Origin: Platycnemis pennipes
Taxonomy: Eukaryota; Arthropoda; Insecta; Odonata; Platycnemididae
Length of the DNA: 64,000 nucleotides
Reading direction: 5' to 3'
Assembly: GCA_933228895.1 (NCBI GenBank)
Contig: OW121852.1
Coordinates: 133,543,544 to 133,607,543 of the forward strand
A program made the position numbers and the translations under genes. Positions 10,035 to 22,377 of this stretch are shown piece by piece. Under the pieces are notes generated by a model, which did no database searches, was not told the origin of the DNA, and was given only the letters and a program-made list of their open reading frames with translations. Position 1 is the stretch's first letter. Every line of letters starts with the position of its first letter.

Positions 10035-11598
10035 AACCATTTCGCCCGTCTGCAGCTCCGTTCATCAAAATTTATGAAAAACATCCTAGTGAAATAAAAA
10101 AATCCACTTCTCAGGCTTCCACTCAAACTTGGATTTTTTCATCTGAATTCATTTCTCCCGCTGTTTTTTATCTAAAATTAACCACTTCGCCCGTCTGCAG
10201 CTCTGTTCACCAAAATTTATGAAAAACATCCCAGTAAAATAAAAAAATCCACTTCTCAGGCTTCCACTCAAACTTGGATTTTTTCATCTGAATTTATTTC
10301 TCCTGCTAATTTTTATCTAAAATTAACCATTTCGCCCGTCTGCAGCTCCGTTCACCAAAAGTTTTGAAAAACATCCTAGTAAAATAAAAAAATCCACTTC
10401 TCAGGCTTCCACTCAAACTTGGATTTTTTCATCTGAATTCATTTCTCCCGCTGTTTTTTATCTAAAATTAACCATTTCGCCCGTCTGCAGCTCTGTTCAC
10501 CAAAATTTATGAAAAACATCCTAGTAAAATAAAAAAATCCACTTCTCAGGCTTCCACTCAAACTTGGATTTTTTCATCTGAATTCATTTCTCCCGCTGTT
10601 TTTTATCTAAAATTAACCATTTCGCCCGTCTGCAGCTCCGTTCACCAAAATGTATGCAAAACATCCTAGTAAAATAAAAAAGTCCACTTCTCAGGCTTCC
10701 ACTCAAACTTGGATTTTTTCATCTGAATTCATTTCTCACGCTGTTTTTTATCTAAAATCAACCATTTCGCCGGTCTGCAGCTCTGTTCACCAAAATGTAT
10801 GCAAAACATCCTAGTAAAATAAAAAAATCCACTTCTCAGGCTTCCACTCAAACTTGGATTTTTTCATCTGAATTCATTTCTCCCGCTGTTTTTTATCTAA
10901 AATTAACCATTTCGCCCGTCTGCAGCTCTGTTCACAAAAATTTTTGAAAAACATCCTAGTAAAATAAAAAAGTCCACTTCTCAGGCTTCCACTCAAACTT
11001 GGATTTTTTCATCTGAATTCATTTCTCCCGCTGTTTTTTATCTAAAATCAACCATTTCGCCCGTCTGCAGCTCCGTTCACCAAAATGTATGCAAAACATC
11101 CTAGTAAAATAAAAACATCCACTTCTCAGGCTTCCACTCAAACTTGGATTTTTTCATCTGAATTCATTTCTCCCGCTGTTTTTTATCTAAAATTAACCAT
11201 TTCGCCCGTCTGCAGCTCTGTTCACCAAAATGTATGCAAAACATCCTAGTAAAATAAAAAAGTCCACTTCTCAGGCTTCCACTCAAACTTGGATTTTTTC
11301 ATCTGAATTCATTTATCCCGCTGTTTTTTATCTAAAATTAACCATTTCGCCCGTCTGCAGCTCTGTTCACAAAAATTTTTGAAAAACATCCTAGTAAAAT
11401 AAAAAAATCCACTTCTCAGGCTTCCACTCAAACTTGGATTTTTTCATCTGAATTCATTTCTCCCGCTGTTTTTTATCTAAAATTAACCATTTCGCCCGTC
11501 TGCAGCATTGTTCACCAAAATGTATGCAAAACATCCTAGTAAAATAAAAAAGTCCACTTCTCAGGCTTCCACTCAAACTTGGATTTTTTCATCTGAAT

Positions 11599-14500
11599 TC
11601 ATTTATCCCGCTGTTTTTTATCTAAAATTAACCATTTCGCCCGTCTGCAGCTCTGTTCACCAAAATTTTTGAAAAACATCCTAGTAAAATAAAAAAATCC
11701 ACTCTCAGGCTTCCACTCAAACTTGGATTTTTTCATCTGAATTCATTTCTCCCGCTGTTTTTTATCTAAAATTAACCATTTCGCCCGTCTGCAGCTCAGT
11801 TCATCAAAATTTATGCAAAACAACCTAGTAAAATAAAAAAATTTACTTCTCAGGCTTCCACTCAAACTTGGATTTTTTCATCTGAATTCATTTCTCCCGT
11901 TAATTTTTATCTAAAATTAACCATTTCGCCCGTCTGCAGCTCTGTTCACCAAAATTTATGAAAAACATCCTAGTAAAATAAAAAAATCCACGTCTCAGGC
12001 TTCCACTCAAACTTGGATTTTTTCATCTGAATTCATTCCTCCCGCTGTTTTTTATCTAAAATTAACCATTTCGCCCGTCTGCAGCTCAGTTCATCAAAAT
12101 TTATGCAAAACAACCTAGTGAAATAAAAAAATCCACTTCTCAGGCTTCCACTCAAACTTGGATTTTTTCATCTGAATTTATTTCTCCCGCTGTTTTTTAT
12201 CTAAAATTAACCATTTCGCCCGTCTGCAGCTCCGTTCACCAAAATTTATTAAAAACATCCTAGTAAAATAAAAAAATCCACTTCTCAGGCTTCCACTCAA
12301 ACTTGGATTTTTTCATCTGAATTCATTTCTCCCGCTGTTTTTTATCTAAAATTAACCATTTCGTCCGTCTGCAGCTCTGTTCACCAAAATGTATGCAAAA
12401 CATCCTAGTAAAATAAAAAAATCCACTTCTCAGGCTTCCACTCAAACTTGGATTTTTTCATCTGAATTCATTTCTCCCGCTGTTTTTTATCTAAAATTAA
12501 CCATTTCGCCCGTCTGCAGCTCTGTTCACAGAAATTTATGCAAAACATCCTAGTAAAATAAAAAAATCCACTTCTCAGTCTTCCACTCAAACTTAAATTT
12601 TTTTTATCTGAATTCATTTCTCCCGCTGTTTATTATCTAAAATTAACCATTTCGCCCGTCTGCAGCTCTGTTCACCAAAATGTATGCAAAACATCCTAGT
12701 AAAATAAAAAAATCCACTTCTCAGGCTTCCACTCAAACTTGGATTTTTTCATCTGAATTCATTTCTCCCGCTGTTTTTTATCTAAAATTAACAATTTCGC
12801 CCGTCTGCAGCTCTGTTCACCAAAATTTATGCAAAACATCCTAGTAAAATAAAAAAATCCACTTCTCAGGCTTCCACTCAAACTTGGATTTTTTCATCTG
12901 AATTCATTTCTCCCGCTGTTTTTTATCTAAAATTAATTATTTCGCCCGTCTGCAGCTCAGTTCACCAAAATGTATGCAAAACATCCTAGTAAAATAAAAA
13001 AATCCACTTCTCAGGCCTCCACTCAAACTTGGATTTTTTCATCTGAATTCATTTCATCCGCTGTTTTTTATCTAAAATTAACCATTTCGCCCGTCTGCAG
13101 CTCTGTTCACCAAAATGTATGCAAAACATCCTAGTACAATAAAAAAGTCCACTTCTCAGGCTTCCACTCAAACTTAAATTTTTTTATTGAATTCATTTCT
13201 CCCGCTGTTTTTTATCTAAAATTAACCATTTCGCCCGTCTTCAGCTCTGTTCACCAAAATTTTTGAAAAACATCCATGTAAAATAAAAAAATCCACATCT
13301 CAGGCTTCCACTCAAACTTGGATTTTTTCATCTGAATTCATTTCTCCCGCTAATTTTTATCAAAAATTAACCATTTCGCCCGTCTGCAGCTCTGTTCACC
13401 AAAATTTTTGAAAAACATCCTAGTAAAATAAAAAAATCCACTTCTCAGGCTTCCACTCAAACTTGGATTTTTTTATCTGAATTCATTTCTCCCGCTAATT
13501 TTTATCTAAAATTAACCATTTCGCCCGTCTGCAGCTCTGTTCACCAAAATTTTTGAAAAACATCCTAGTAAAATAAAAAAATCCACTTCTCAGGCTTCCA
13601 CTCAAACTTGGATTTTTTCATCTGAATTCATTTCTCCCGCTGTTTTTTATCTAAAATTAACCATTTCGCCCGTCTGCAGCTCTGTTCACCATAATTTATG
13701 CAAAACATCCTAGTAAAATAAAAAAATCCACTTCTCAGGCTTCCACTCAAACTTGGATTTTATCATCTGAATTCATTTCTCCCGCTGTTTTTTATCTAAA
13801 ATTAACCATTTCGCCCGTCTGCAGCTCTGTTCACCAAAATGTATGCAAAACATCCTAGTAAAATAAAAAAATCCACTTCTCAGGCTTCCACTCAAACTTA
13901 AATTTTTTTATTGAATTCATTTCTCCCGCTGTTTTTTATCTAAAATTAACCATTTCGCCCGTCTGCAGCTCTGTTCACCAAAATGTATGCAAAACATCCT
14001 AGTAAAATAAAAAAATCCACTTCTCAGGCTTCCACTCAAACTTAAATTTTTTTTATCTGAATTCATTTCTCCCGCTGTTTTTTATCTAAAAATAACCATT
14101 TCGCCCGTCTGCAGCTCTGTTCACCAAAATGTATGCAAAACATCCTAGTAAAATAAAAAAATCCACTTCTCAGGCTTCCACTCAAACTTGGATTTTTTCA
14201 TCTGAATTCATTTCTCCCGCTGTTTTTTATCTAAAATTAACCATTTCGCCCGTCTGCAGCTCTGTTCACCAAAATTTATGCAAAACATCCTAGTAAAATA
14301 AAAAAATCCACTTCTCAGGCTTCCACTCAAACTTAAATTTTTTTTATCTGAATTCATTTCTCCCGCTGTTTTTTATCTAAAATTAACCATTTCGCCCGTC
14401 TGCAGCTCTGTTCACCAAAATGTATGCAAAACATCCTAGTAAAATAAAAAAGTCCACTTCTCAGGCTTCCACTCAAACTTGGATTTTTTCATCTGAATTC

Positions 14501-14769
14501 ATTTATCCCGCTGTTTTTTATCTAAAATTAACAATTTCGCCCGTCTGCAGCTCTGTTCACCAAAATTTATGCAAAACATCCTAGTAAAATAAAAAAATCC
14601 ACTTCTCAGGCTTCCACTCAAACTTGGATTTTTTCATCTGAATTCATTTCTCCCGCTGTTTTTTATCTAAAATTAATTATTTCGCCCGTCTGCAGCTCAG
14701 TTCACCAAAATTTATGCAAAACATCCTAGTGAAATAAAAAAATCCACTTCTCAGGCTTCCACTCAAAAT
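11599..14769 (+). repeat. 3.17-kb near-identical segmental duplication, copy B
   Basis: Partner of 1-3171. After 14769 the sequence continues with what follows about 3607 in the left block, at an offset of 11,163 bp instead of 11,598. The difference is 435 bp, exactly three units, so copy B lacks three units there or copy A gained them. From 14771 the match to 5348-6978 continues to about 16400 (offset 9,423). Confidence 0.92.
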
Positions 14770-14770
14770 T

Positions 14771-16561
14771 GGATTTTTTCATCTGAATTCATTTCTCCCG
14801 CTGTTTTTTATCTAAAATTAACCATTTCGCCCGTCTGCAGCTCTGTTCCTCAAAATGTATGCAAAACATCCTAGTAAAATAAAAAAATCCACTTCTCAGG
14901 CTTCCACTCAAACTTAAATTTTTTTATTGAATTCATTTCTCCCGCTGTTTTTTATCTAAAATTAACCATTTCGCCCGTCTGCAGCTCTGTTCACCAAAAT
15001 GTATGCAAAACATCCTAGTAAAATAAAAAAATCCACTTCTCAGGCTTCCACTCAAACTTAAATTTTTTTTATCTGAATTCATTTCTCCCGCTGTTTTTTA
15101 TCTAAAATTAACCATTTCGCCCGTCTGCAGCTCTGTTCACCAAAATTTATGCAAAACATCCTAGTAAAATAAAAAAATCCACTTCTCAGGCTTCCACTCA
15201 AACTTGGATTTTTTCATCTGAATTCATTTCCCCCGCTGTTTTTTATCTAAAATTAACCATTTCGCCCGTCTGCAGCTGTGTTCACCAAAATTTATGCAAA
15301 ACATCCTAGTAAAATAAAAAAATCCACTTCTCACGCTTCCACTCAAACTTAAATTTTTTTTATCTGAATTCATTTCTCCCGCTGTTTTTTATCTAAAATT
15401 AACCATTTCGCCCGTCTGCCGCTCTGTTCACCAAAATGTATGCAAAACATCCTAGTAAAATAAAAAAATCCACTTCTCAGGCTTCCACTCAAACTTGGAT
15501 TTTTTCATCTGAATTCATTTCTCCCGCTGTTTTTTATCTAAAATTAACAATTTCGCACGTCTGCAGCTCTGTTCACCAAAATTTATGCAAAACATCCTAG
15601 TAAAATAAAAAAAACCACTTCTCAGGCTTCCACTCAAACTTGGATTTTTTCATCTGAATTCATTTCTCCCGCTGTTTTTTATCTAAAATTAACCATTTCG
15701 CCCGTCTGCAGCTCAGTTCACCAAAATTAATGCAAAACATCCTAGTGAAATAAAAAAATCCACTTCTCAGGCTTCCACTCAAACTTGGATTTTTTCATCT
15801 GAATTCACTTCTCCCGCTGTTTTTTATCTAAAATTAACAATTTCGCCCGTCTGCAGCTCAGTTCACCAAAATTTATGCAAAACATCCTAGCAAAATAAAA
15901 AAATCCACTTCTCAGGCTTCCACTCAAACTTGGATTTTTTCATCTGAATTTATTTCTCCCGCAGTTTTTTTAACTAAAATTAATTATTTCGCCCGTCTGC
16001 AGCTCAGTTCACCAAAATAATGCAAAACATCCTAGTGAAATAAAAAAATCCACTTCTCAGGCTTCCACTCAAACTTGGATTTTTTCATCTGAATTTATTT
16101 CTCGCGCTGTTTTTTATCTAAAATTAACCATTTCGCCCGTCTGCAGCTCAGTTCACCAAATTTTGTGCAAAACAACCTAGTGAAATAAAAAAATCCACTT
16201 CTCAGGCTTCCACTCATCCTTGGATTTTTTCATCTGAATTCATTTCTCCGGCTGTTTTTTATCTAAAATTAACCATTTCCCCCGTCTGCAGCACAGTTCA
16301 CGAAAATGTATGCAAAACATCCTAGTGAAATAAAAAAATGCACTTCTCAGGCTTCCACTCAAACTTGGATTTTTTTATCTGAATTCATTTCTCCCGCTGT
16401 TTTTTATCTAAAATTAAAAATTTTGCCCGTCTGCAGCTCAGTTCGCCAAAATTTATGCAAAACATCCTAGTGAAATAAAAAAATCCACTTCTCAGGCTTC
16501 CACTCAAACTTGGATTTTTTCATCTGAATTCATTTCTCCCGCTGTTTTTTATCTAAAATTA
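14771..16561 (+). repeat. 16-mer higher-order repeat, copy 1
   Basis: Matches 17092-18882 at an offset of 2,321 bp, which is 16 units plus 1 bp. Shared markers in register include TGTTCCTC (14844 and 17165), TCATTTCCCCC, CTGCCGCTC, GCACGTCTGC, CCCGCAGTTTTTTTAACT and CAAATTTTGTGC. The same series is present at 5348-6978, up to the retrotransposon flank. Confidence 0.9.
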
Positions 16562-17091
16562 ATTATTTCGCCCGTCTGCAGCTCACTTAACCAAAATTTA
16601 TGCAAAACATCCTAGTGAAATAAAAAAATCCACTTCTCAGGCTTCCACTCAAAATTGGATTTTTTCATCTGAATTCATTTCTCCCGCTGTTTTTTATCTA
16701 AAATTAATTATTTCGCCTGCCTGCAGCTCTGTTCACCAAAATGTATGCAAAACATCCTAGTAAAATAAAAAAATCCACTTCTCAGGCTTCCACTCAAACT
16801 TGGATTTTTTCATCTGAATTCATTTCTCCCGCTGTTTTTTATCTAAAATTAACCATTTCGCCCGTCTGCATCTCTGTTCACCAAAATTTATGCAAAACAT
16901 CCTAGTAAAATAAAAAAATCCACTTCTCAGGCTTCCACTCAAACTTGGATTTTTTCATCTGAATTCATTTCTCCCGCTGTTTTTTATCTAAAATTAACCA
17001 TTTCGTCCGTCTGCAGCTCTGTTCACCAAAATGTATGCAAAACATCCTAGTAAAATAAAAAAATCCACTTCTCAGGCTTCCACTCAAACTT

Positions 17092-18882
17092 GGATTTTTT
17101 CATCTGAATTCATTTCTCCCGCTGTTTTTTATCTAAAATTAACCATTTCGCCCGTCTGCAGCTCTGTTCCTCAAAATGTATGCAAAACATCCTAGTAAAA
17201 TAAAAAAATCCACTTCTCAGGCTTCCACTCAAACTTAAATTTTTTTATTGAATTCATTTCTCCCGCTGTTTTTTATCTAAAATTAACCATTTCGCCCGTC
17301 TGCAGCTCTGTTCACCAAAATGTATGCAAAACATCCTAGTAAAATAAAAAAATCCACTTCTCAGGCTTCCACTCAAACTTAAATTTTTTTTTATCTGAAT
17401 TCATTTCTCCCGCTGTTTTTTATCTAAAATTAACCATTTCGCCCGTCTGCAGCTCTGTTCACCAAAATTTATGCAAAACATCCTAGTAAAATAAAAAAAT
17501 CCACTTCTCAGGTTCCACTCAAACTTGGATTTTTTCATCTGAATTCATTTCCCCCGCTGTTTTTTATCTAAAATTAACCATTTCGCCCGTCTGCAGCTGT
17601 GTTCACCAAAATTTATGCAAAACATCCTAGTAAAATAAAAAAATCCACTTCTCACGCTTCCACTCAAACTTAAATTTTTTTTATCTGAATTCATTTCTCC
17701 CGCTGTTTTTTATCTAAAATTAACCATTTCGCCCGTCTGCCGCTCTGTTCACCAAAATGTATGCAAAACATCCTAGTAAAATAAAAAAATCCACTTCTCA
17801 GGCTTCCACTCAAACTTGGATTTTTTCATCTGAATTCATTTCTCCCGCTGTTTTTTATCTAAAATTAACAATTTCGCACGTCTGCAGCTCTGTTCACCAA
17901 AATTTATGCAAAACATCCTAGTAAAATAAAAAAAACCACTTCTCAGGCTTCCACTCAAACTTGGATTTTTTCATCTGAATTCATTTCTCCCGCTGTTTTT
18001 TATCTAAAATTAACCATTTCGCCCGTCTGCAGCTCAGTTCACCAAAATTAATGCAAAACATCCTAGTGAAATAAAAAAATCCACTTCTCAGGCTTCCACT
18101 CAAACTTGGATTTTTTCATCTGAATTCACTTCTCCCGCTGTTTTTTATCTAAAATTAACAATTTCGCCCGTCTGCAGCTCAGTTCACCAAAATTTATGCA
18201 AAACATCCTAGCAAAATAAAAAAATCCACTTCTCAGGCTTCCACTCAAACTTGGATTTTTTCATCTGAATTTATTTCTCCCGCAGTTTTTTTAACTAAAA
18301 TTAATTATTTCGCCCGTCTGCAGCTCAGTTCACCAAAATAATGCAAAACATCCTAGTGAAATAAAAAAATCCACTTCTCAGGCTTCCACTCAAACTTGGA
18401 TTTTTTCATCTGAATTTATTTCTCGCGCTGTTTTTTATCTAAAATTAACCATTTCGCCCGTCTGCAGCTCAGTTCACCAAATTTTGTGCAAAACAACCTA
18501 GTGAAATAAAAAAATCCACTTCTCAGGCTTCCACTCATCCTTGGATTTTTTCATCTGAATTCATTTCTCCGGCTGTTTTTTATCTAAAATTAACCATTTC
18601 TCCCGTTTGCAGCACAGTTCACGAAAATGTATGCAAAACATCCTAGTGAAATAAAAAAATGCACTTCTCAGGCTTCCACTCAAACTTGGATTTTTTTATC
18701 TGAATTCATTTCTCCCGCTGTTTTTTATCTAAAATTAAAAATTTTGCCCGTCTGCAGCTCAGTTCGCCAAAATTTATGCAAAACATCCTAGTGAAATAAA
18801 AAAATCCACTTCTCAGGCTTCCACTCAAACTTGGATTTTTTCATCTGAATTCATTTCTCCCGCTGTTTTTTATCTAAAATTA
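17092..18882 (+). repeat. 16-mer higher-order repeat, copy 2
   Basis: Second copy of the 16-unit block. A T9 tract near 17384 (T8 in copy 1) and a missing C at 17513 (CAGGTTCC) cancel, so register is kept. The match ends near 18882, where AACCATTTCG replaces AATTATTTCG. Confidence 0.88.
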
Positions 18883-21800
18883 ACCATTTCGCCCGTCTGC
18901 AACTCAGTTCACCAAAATTTATGCAAAACATCCTAGTGAAATAAAAAAATCCACTTCTCAGGCTTCCACTCAAACTTAAATTTTTTTCATCTGAATTCAT
19001 TTCTCCCGCTGTTTTTTATCTAAAATTAATTATTTCGCCCGTCTGCTGCTCAGTTTACCAAAATTTATGCAAAACATCCTAGTGAAATAAAAAAATCCAC
19101 TTCTCAGGCTTCCACTCAAACTTGGATTTTTTCATCTGAATTCATTTCTCCCGCTGTTTTTTATCTAAAATTAACAATTTCGCCCGTCTGCAGCTCAGTT
19201 CACCAAAATGTATGCAAAACATCCTAGTAAAATAAAAAAATCCACTTCTCAGGCTTCCACTCAAACTTGGATTTTTTTATCTGAATTCATTTCTCCCGCT
19301 GTTTTTTATCTAAAATTAACCATTTCGCCCGTCTGCAGCTCTGTTCCTCAAAATGTATGCAAAACATCCTAGTAAAATAAAAAAATCCACTTCTCAGGCT
19401 TCCACTCAAACTTAAATTTTTTTATTGAATTCATTTCTCCCGCTGTTTTTTATCTAAAATTAACCATTTCGTCCGTCTGCAGCTCTGTTCACCAAAATGT
19501 ATGCAAAACATCCTAGTAAAATAAAAAAATCCACTTCTCAGGCTTCCACTCAAACTTAAATTTTTTTTATCTGAATTCATTTCTCCCGCTGTTTTTTATC
19601 TACAATTAACCATTTCGCCCGTCTGCAGCTCTGTTCACCAAAATGTATGCAAAACATCCTAGTAAAATAAAAAAATCCACTTCTCAGGCTTCCACTCAAA
19701 CTTGGATTTTTTCATCTGAATTCATTTCTCCCGCTGTTTTTTATCTAAAATTAACCATTTCGCCCGTCTGCAGCTGTGTTCACCAAAATTTATGCAAAAC
19801 ATCCTAGTAAAATAAAAAAATCCACTTCTCACGCTTCCACTCAAACTTAAATTTTTTTATCTGAATTCATTTCTCCCGCTGTTTTTTATCTAAAATTAAC
19901 CATTTCGCCCGTCTGCCGCTCTGTTCACCAAAATGTATGCAAAACATCCTAGTAAAATAAAAAAATCCACTTCTCAGGCTTCCACTCAAACTTGGATTTT
20001 TTCATCTGAATTCATTTCTCCCGCTGTTTTTTATCTAAAATTAACAATTTCGCACGTCTGCAGCTCTGTTCACCAAAATTTATGCAAAACATCCTAGTAA
20101 AATAAAAAAATCCACTTCTCAGGCTTCCACTCAAACTTGGATTTTTTCATCTGAATTCATTTCTCCCGCTGTTTTTTATGTAAAATTAACCATTTCGCCC
20201 GTCTGCAGCTCAGTTCACCAAAATTAATGCAAAACATCCTAGTGAAATAAAAAAATCCACTTCTCAGGCTTCCACTCAAACTTGGATTTTTTCATCTGAA
20301 TTCATTTCTCCCGCTGTTTTTTATCTAAAATTAACAATTTCGCCCGTCTGCAGCTCAGTTCACCAAAATTTATGCAAAACATCCTAGCAAAATAAAAAAA
20401 TCCACTTCTCAGGCTTCCACTCAAACTTGGATTTTTTCATCTGAATTTATTTCTCCCGCAGTTTTTTTAACTAAAATTAATTATTTCGCCCGTCTGCAGC
20501 TCAGTTCACCAAAATAATGCAAAACATCCTAGTGAAATAAAAAAATCCACTTCTCAGGCTTCCACTCAAACTTGGATTTTTTCATCTGAATTTATTTCTC
20601 CCGCTGTTTTTTTAACTAAAATTAATTAATTCGCCCGTCTGCAGCTCAGTTCACCAAAATTTATGCAAAACATCCTAGTGAAATAATAAAATCCACTTCT
20701 CAGGCTTCCACTCAAACTTGGATTTTTTCATCTGAATTCATTTCTCCCGCTGTTTTTTATCTAAAATTAATTATTTCGCCCGCCTGCAGCTCAGTTCACC
20801 AAAATTTATGCAAAACATCCTAGCAAAATAAAAAAATCCACTTCTCAGGCTTCCACTCAAACTTGGATTTTTTCATCTGAATTCATTTCTCCCGCTGTTT
20901 TTTATCTAAAATTAACCATTTCGCCCGTCTGCAGCTCAGTTCACCAAAATTTATGAAAAACATCCTAGTGAAATAAAAAAATCCACTTCTCAGGCTACCA
21001 CTCAAACTTGGATTTTTTCATCTGAATTCATTTCTCGCGCTGTTTTTTATCTAAAATTAACCATTTCGCCCGTCTGCAGCTCAGTTCAACAAATTTTGTG
21101 CAAAACAACCTAGTGAAATAAAAAAATCCACTTCTCAGGCTTCCACTCATCCTTGGATTTTTTCATCTGAATTCATTTCTCCGGCTGTTTTTTATCTAAA
21201 ATTAACCATTTCCCCCGTCTGCAGCTCAGTTCACGATAATGTATGCAAAACATCCTAGTGAAATAAAAAAATGCACTTCTCAGGCTTCCACTCAAACTTG
21301 GATTTTTTCATCTGAATTCATTTCTCCCGCTGTTTTTTATCTAAAATTAACCATTTCGCCCGTCTGCAACTCAGTTCACCAAAATTTATGCAAAACATCC
21401 TAGTGAAATAAAAAAATCCACTTCTCAGGCTTCCACTCAAACTTAAATTTTTTTCATCTGAATTCATTTCTCCCGCTGTTTTTTATCTAAAATTAATTAT
21501 TTCGCCCGTCTGCTGCTCAGTTTACCAAAATTTATGCAAAACATCCTAGTGAAATAAAAAAATCCACTTCTCAGGCTTGCACTCAAACTTGGATTTTTTC
21601 ATCTGAATTCATTTCTCCCGCTATTTTTTATCTAAAATTAACAATTTCGCCCGTCTGCAGCTCTGTTCACCAAAATTTATGAAAAACATCCTAGTAAAAT
21701 AAAAAAATCAACTTCTCAGGCTACCACTCAAACTTGGATTTTTTCATCTGAATTCATTTCTCCCGCTGTTTTTTATCTAAAATTAACAATTTCGCCCGTC

Positions 21801-22377
21801 TGCAGCTCAGTTCACCAAAATTTATGCAAATCATCCTAGTGAAATAAAAAAATCCACTTCTCAGGCTTCCACTCAAACTTGGATTTTTTCATCTGAATTC
21901 ATTTCTCCCGCTGTTTTTTATCTAAAATTAACAATTTCGCCCGTCTGCAGCTCTGTTCACCAAAATTTATGAAAAACATCCTATAAAAATAAAAAAATCC
22001 ACTTCTCGGGCTTCCACTCAAACTTGGATTTTTTCATCTGAATTCATTTCTCCCGCTGTTTTTTATCTAAAATTAACAATTTCGCCCGTCTGCAGCTCAG
22101 TTCACCAAAATTTATGAAAAACATCCTATAAAAATAAAAAAATCCACTTCTCAGGCTTCCACTCAAACTTGGATTTTGCATCTGAATTCATTTCTCCCGC
22201 TGTTTTTTATCTAAAATTAACAATTTCGCCCGTCTGCAGCTCAGTTCACCAAAATTTATGAAAAACATCCTATAAAAATAAAAAAATCCACTTCTCAGGC
22301 TTCCACTCAAACTTGGATTTTTTCATCTGAATTCATTTCTCCCGCTGTTTTTTATCTAAAATTAACCATTTCGCCCG

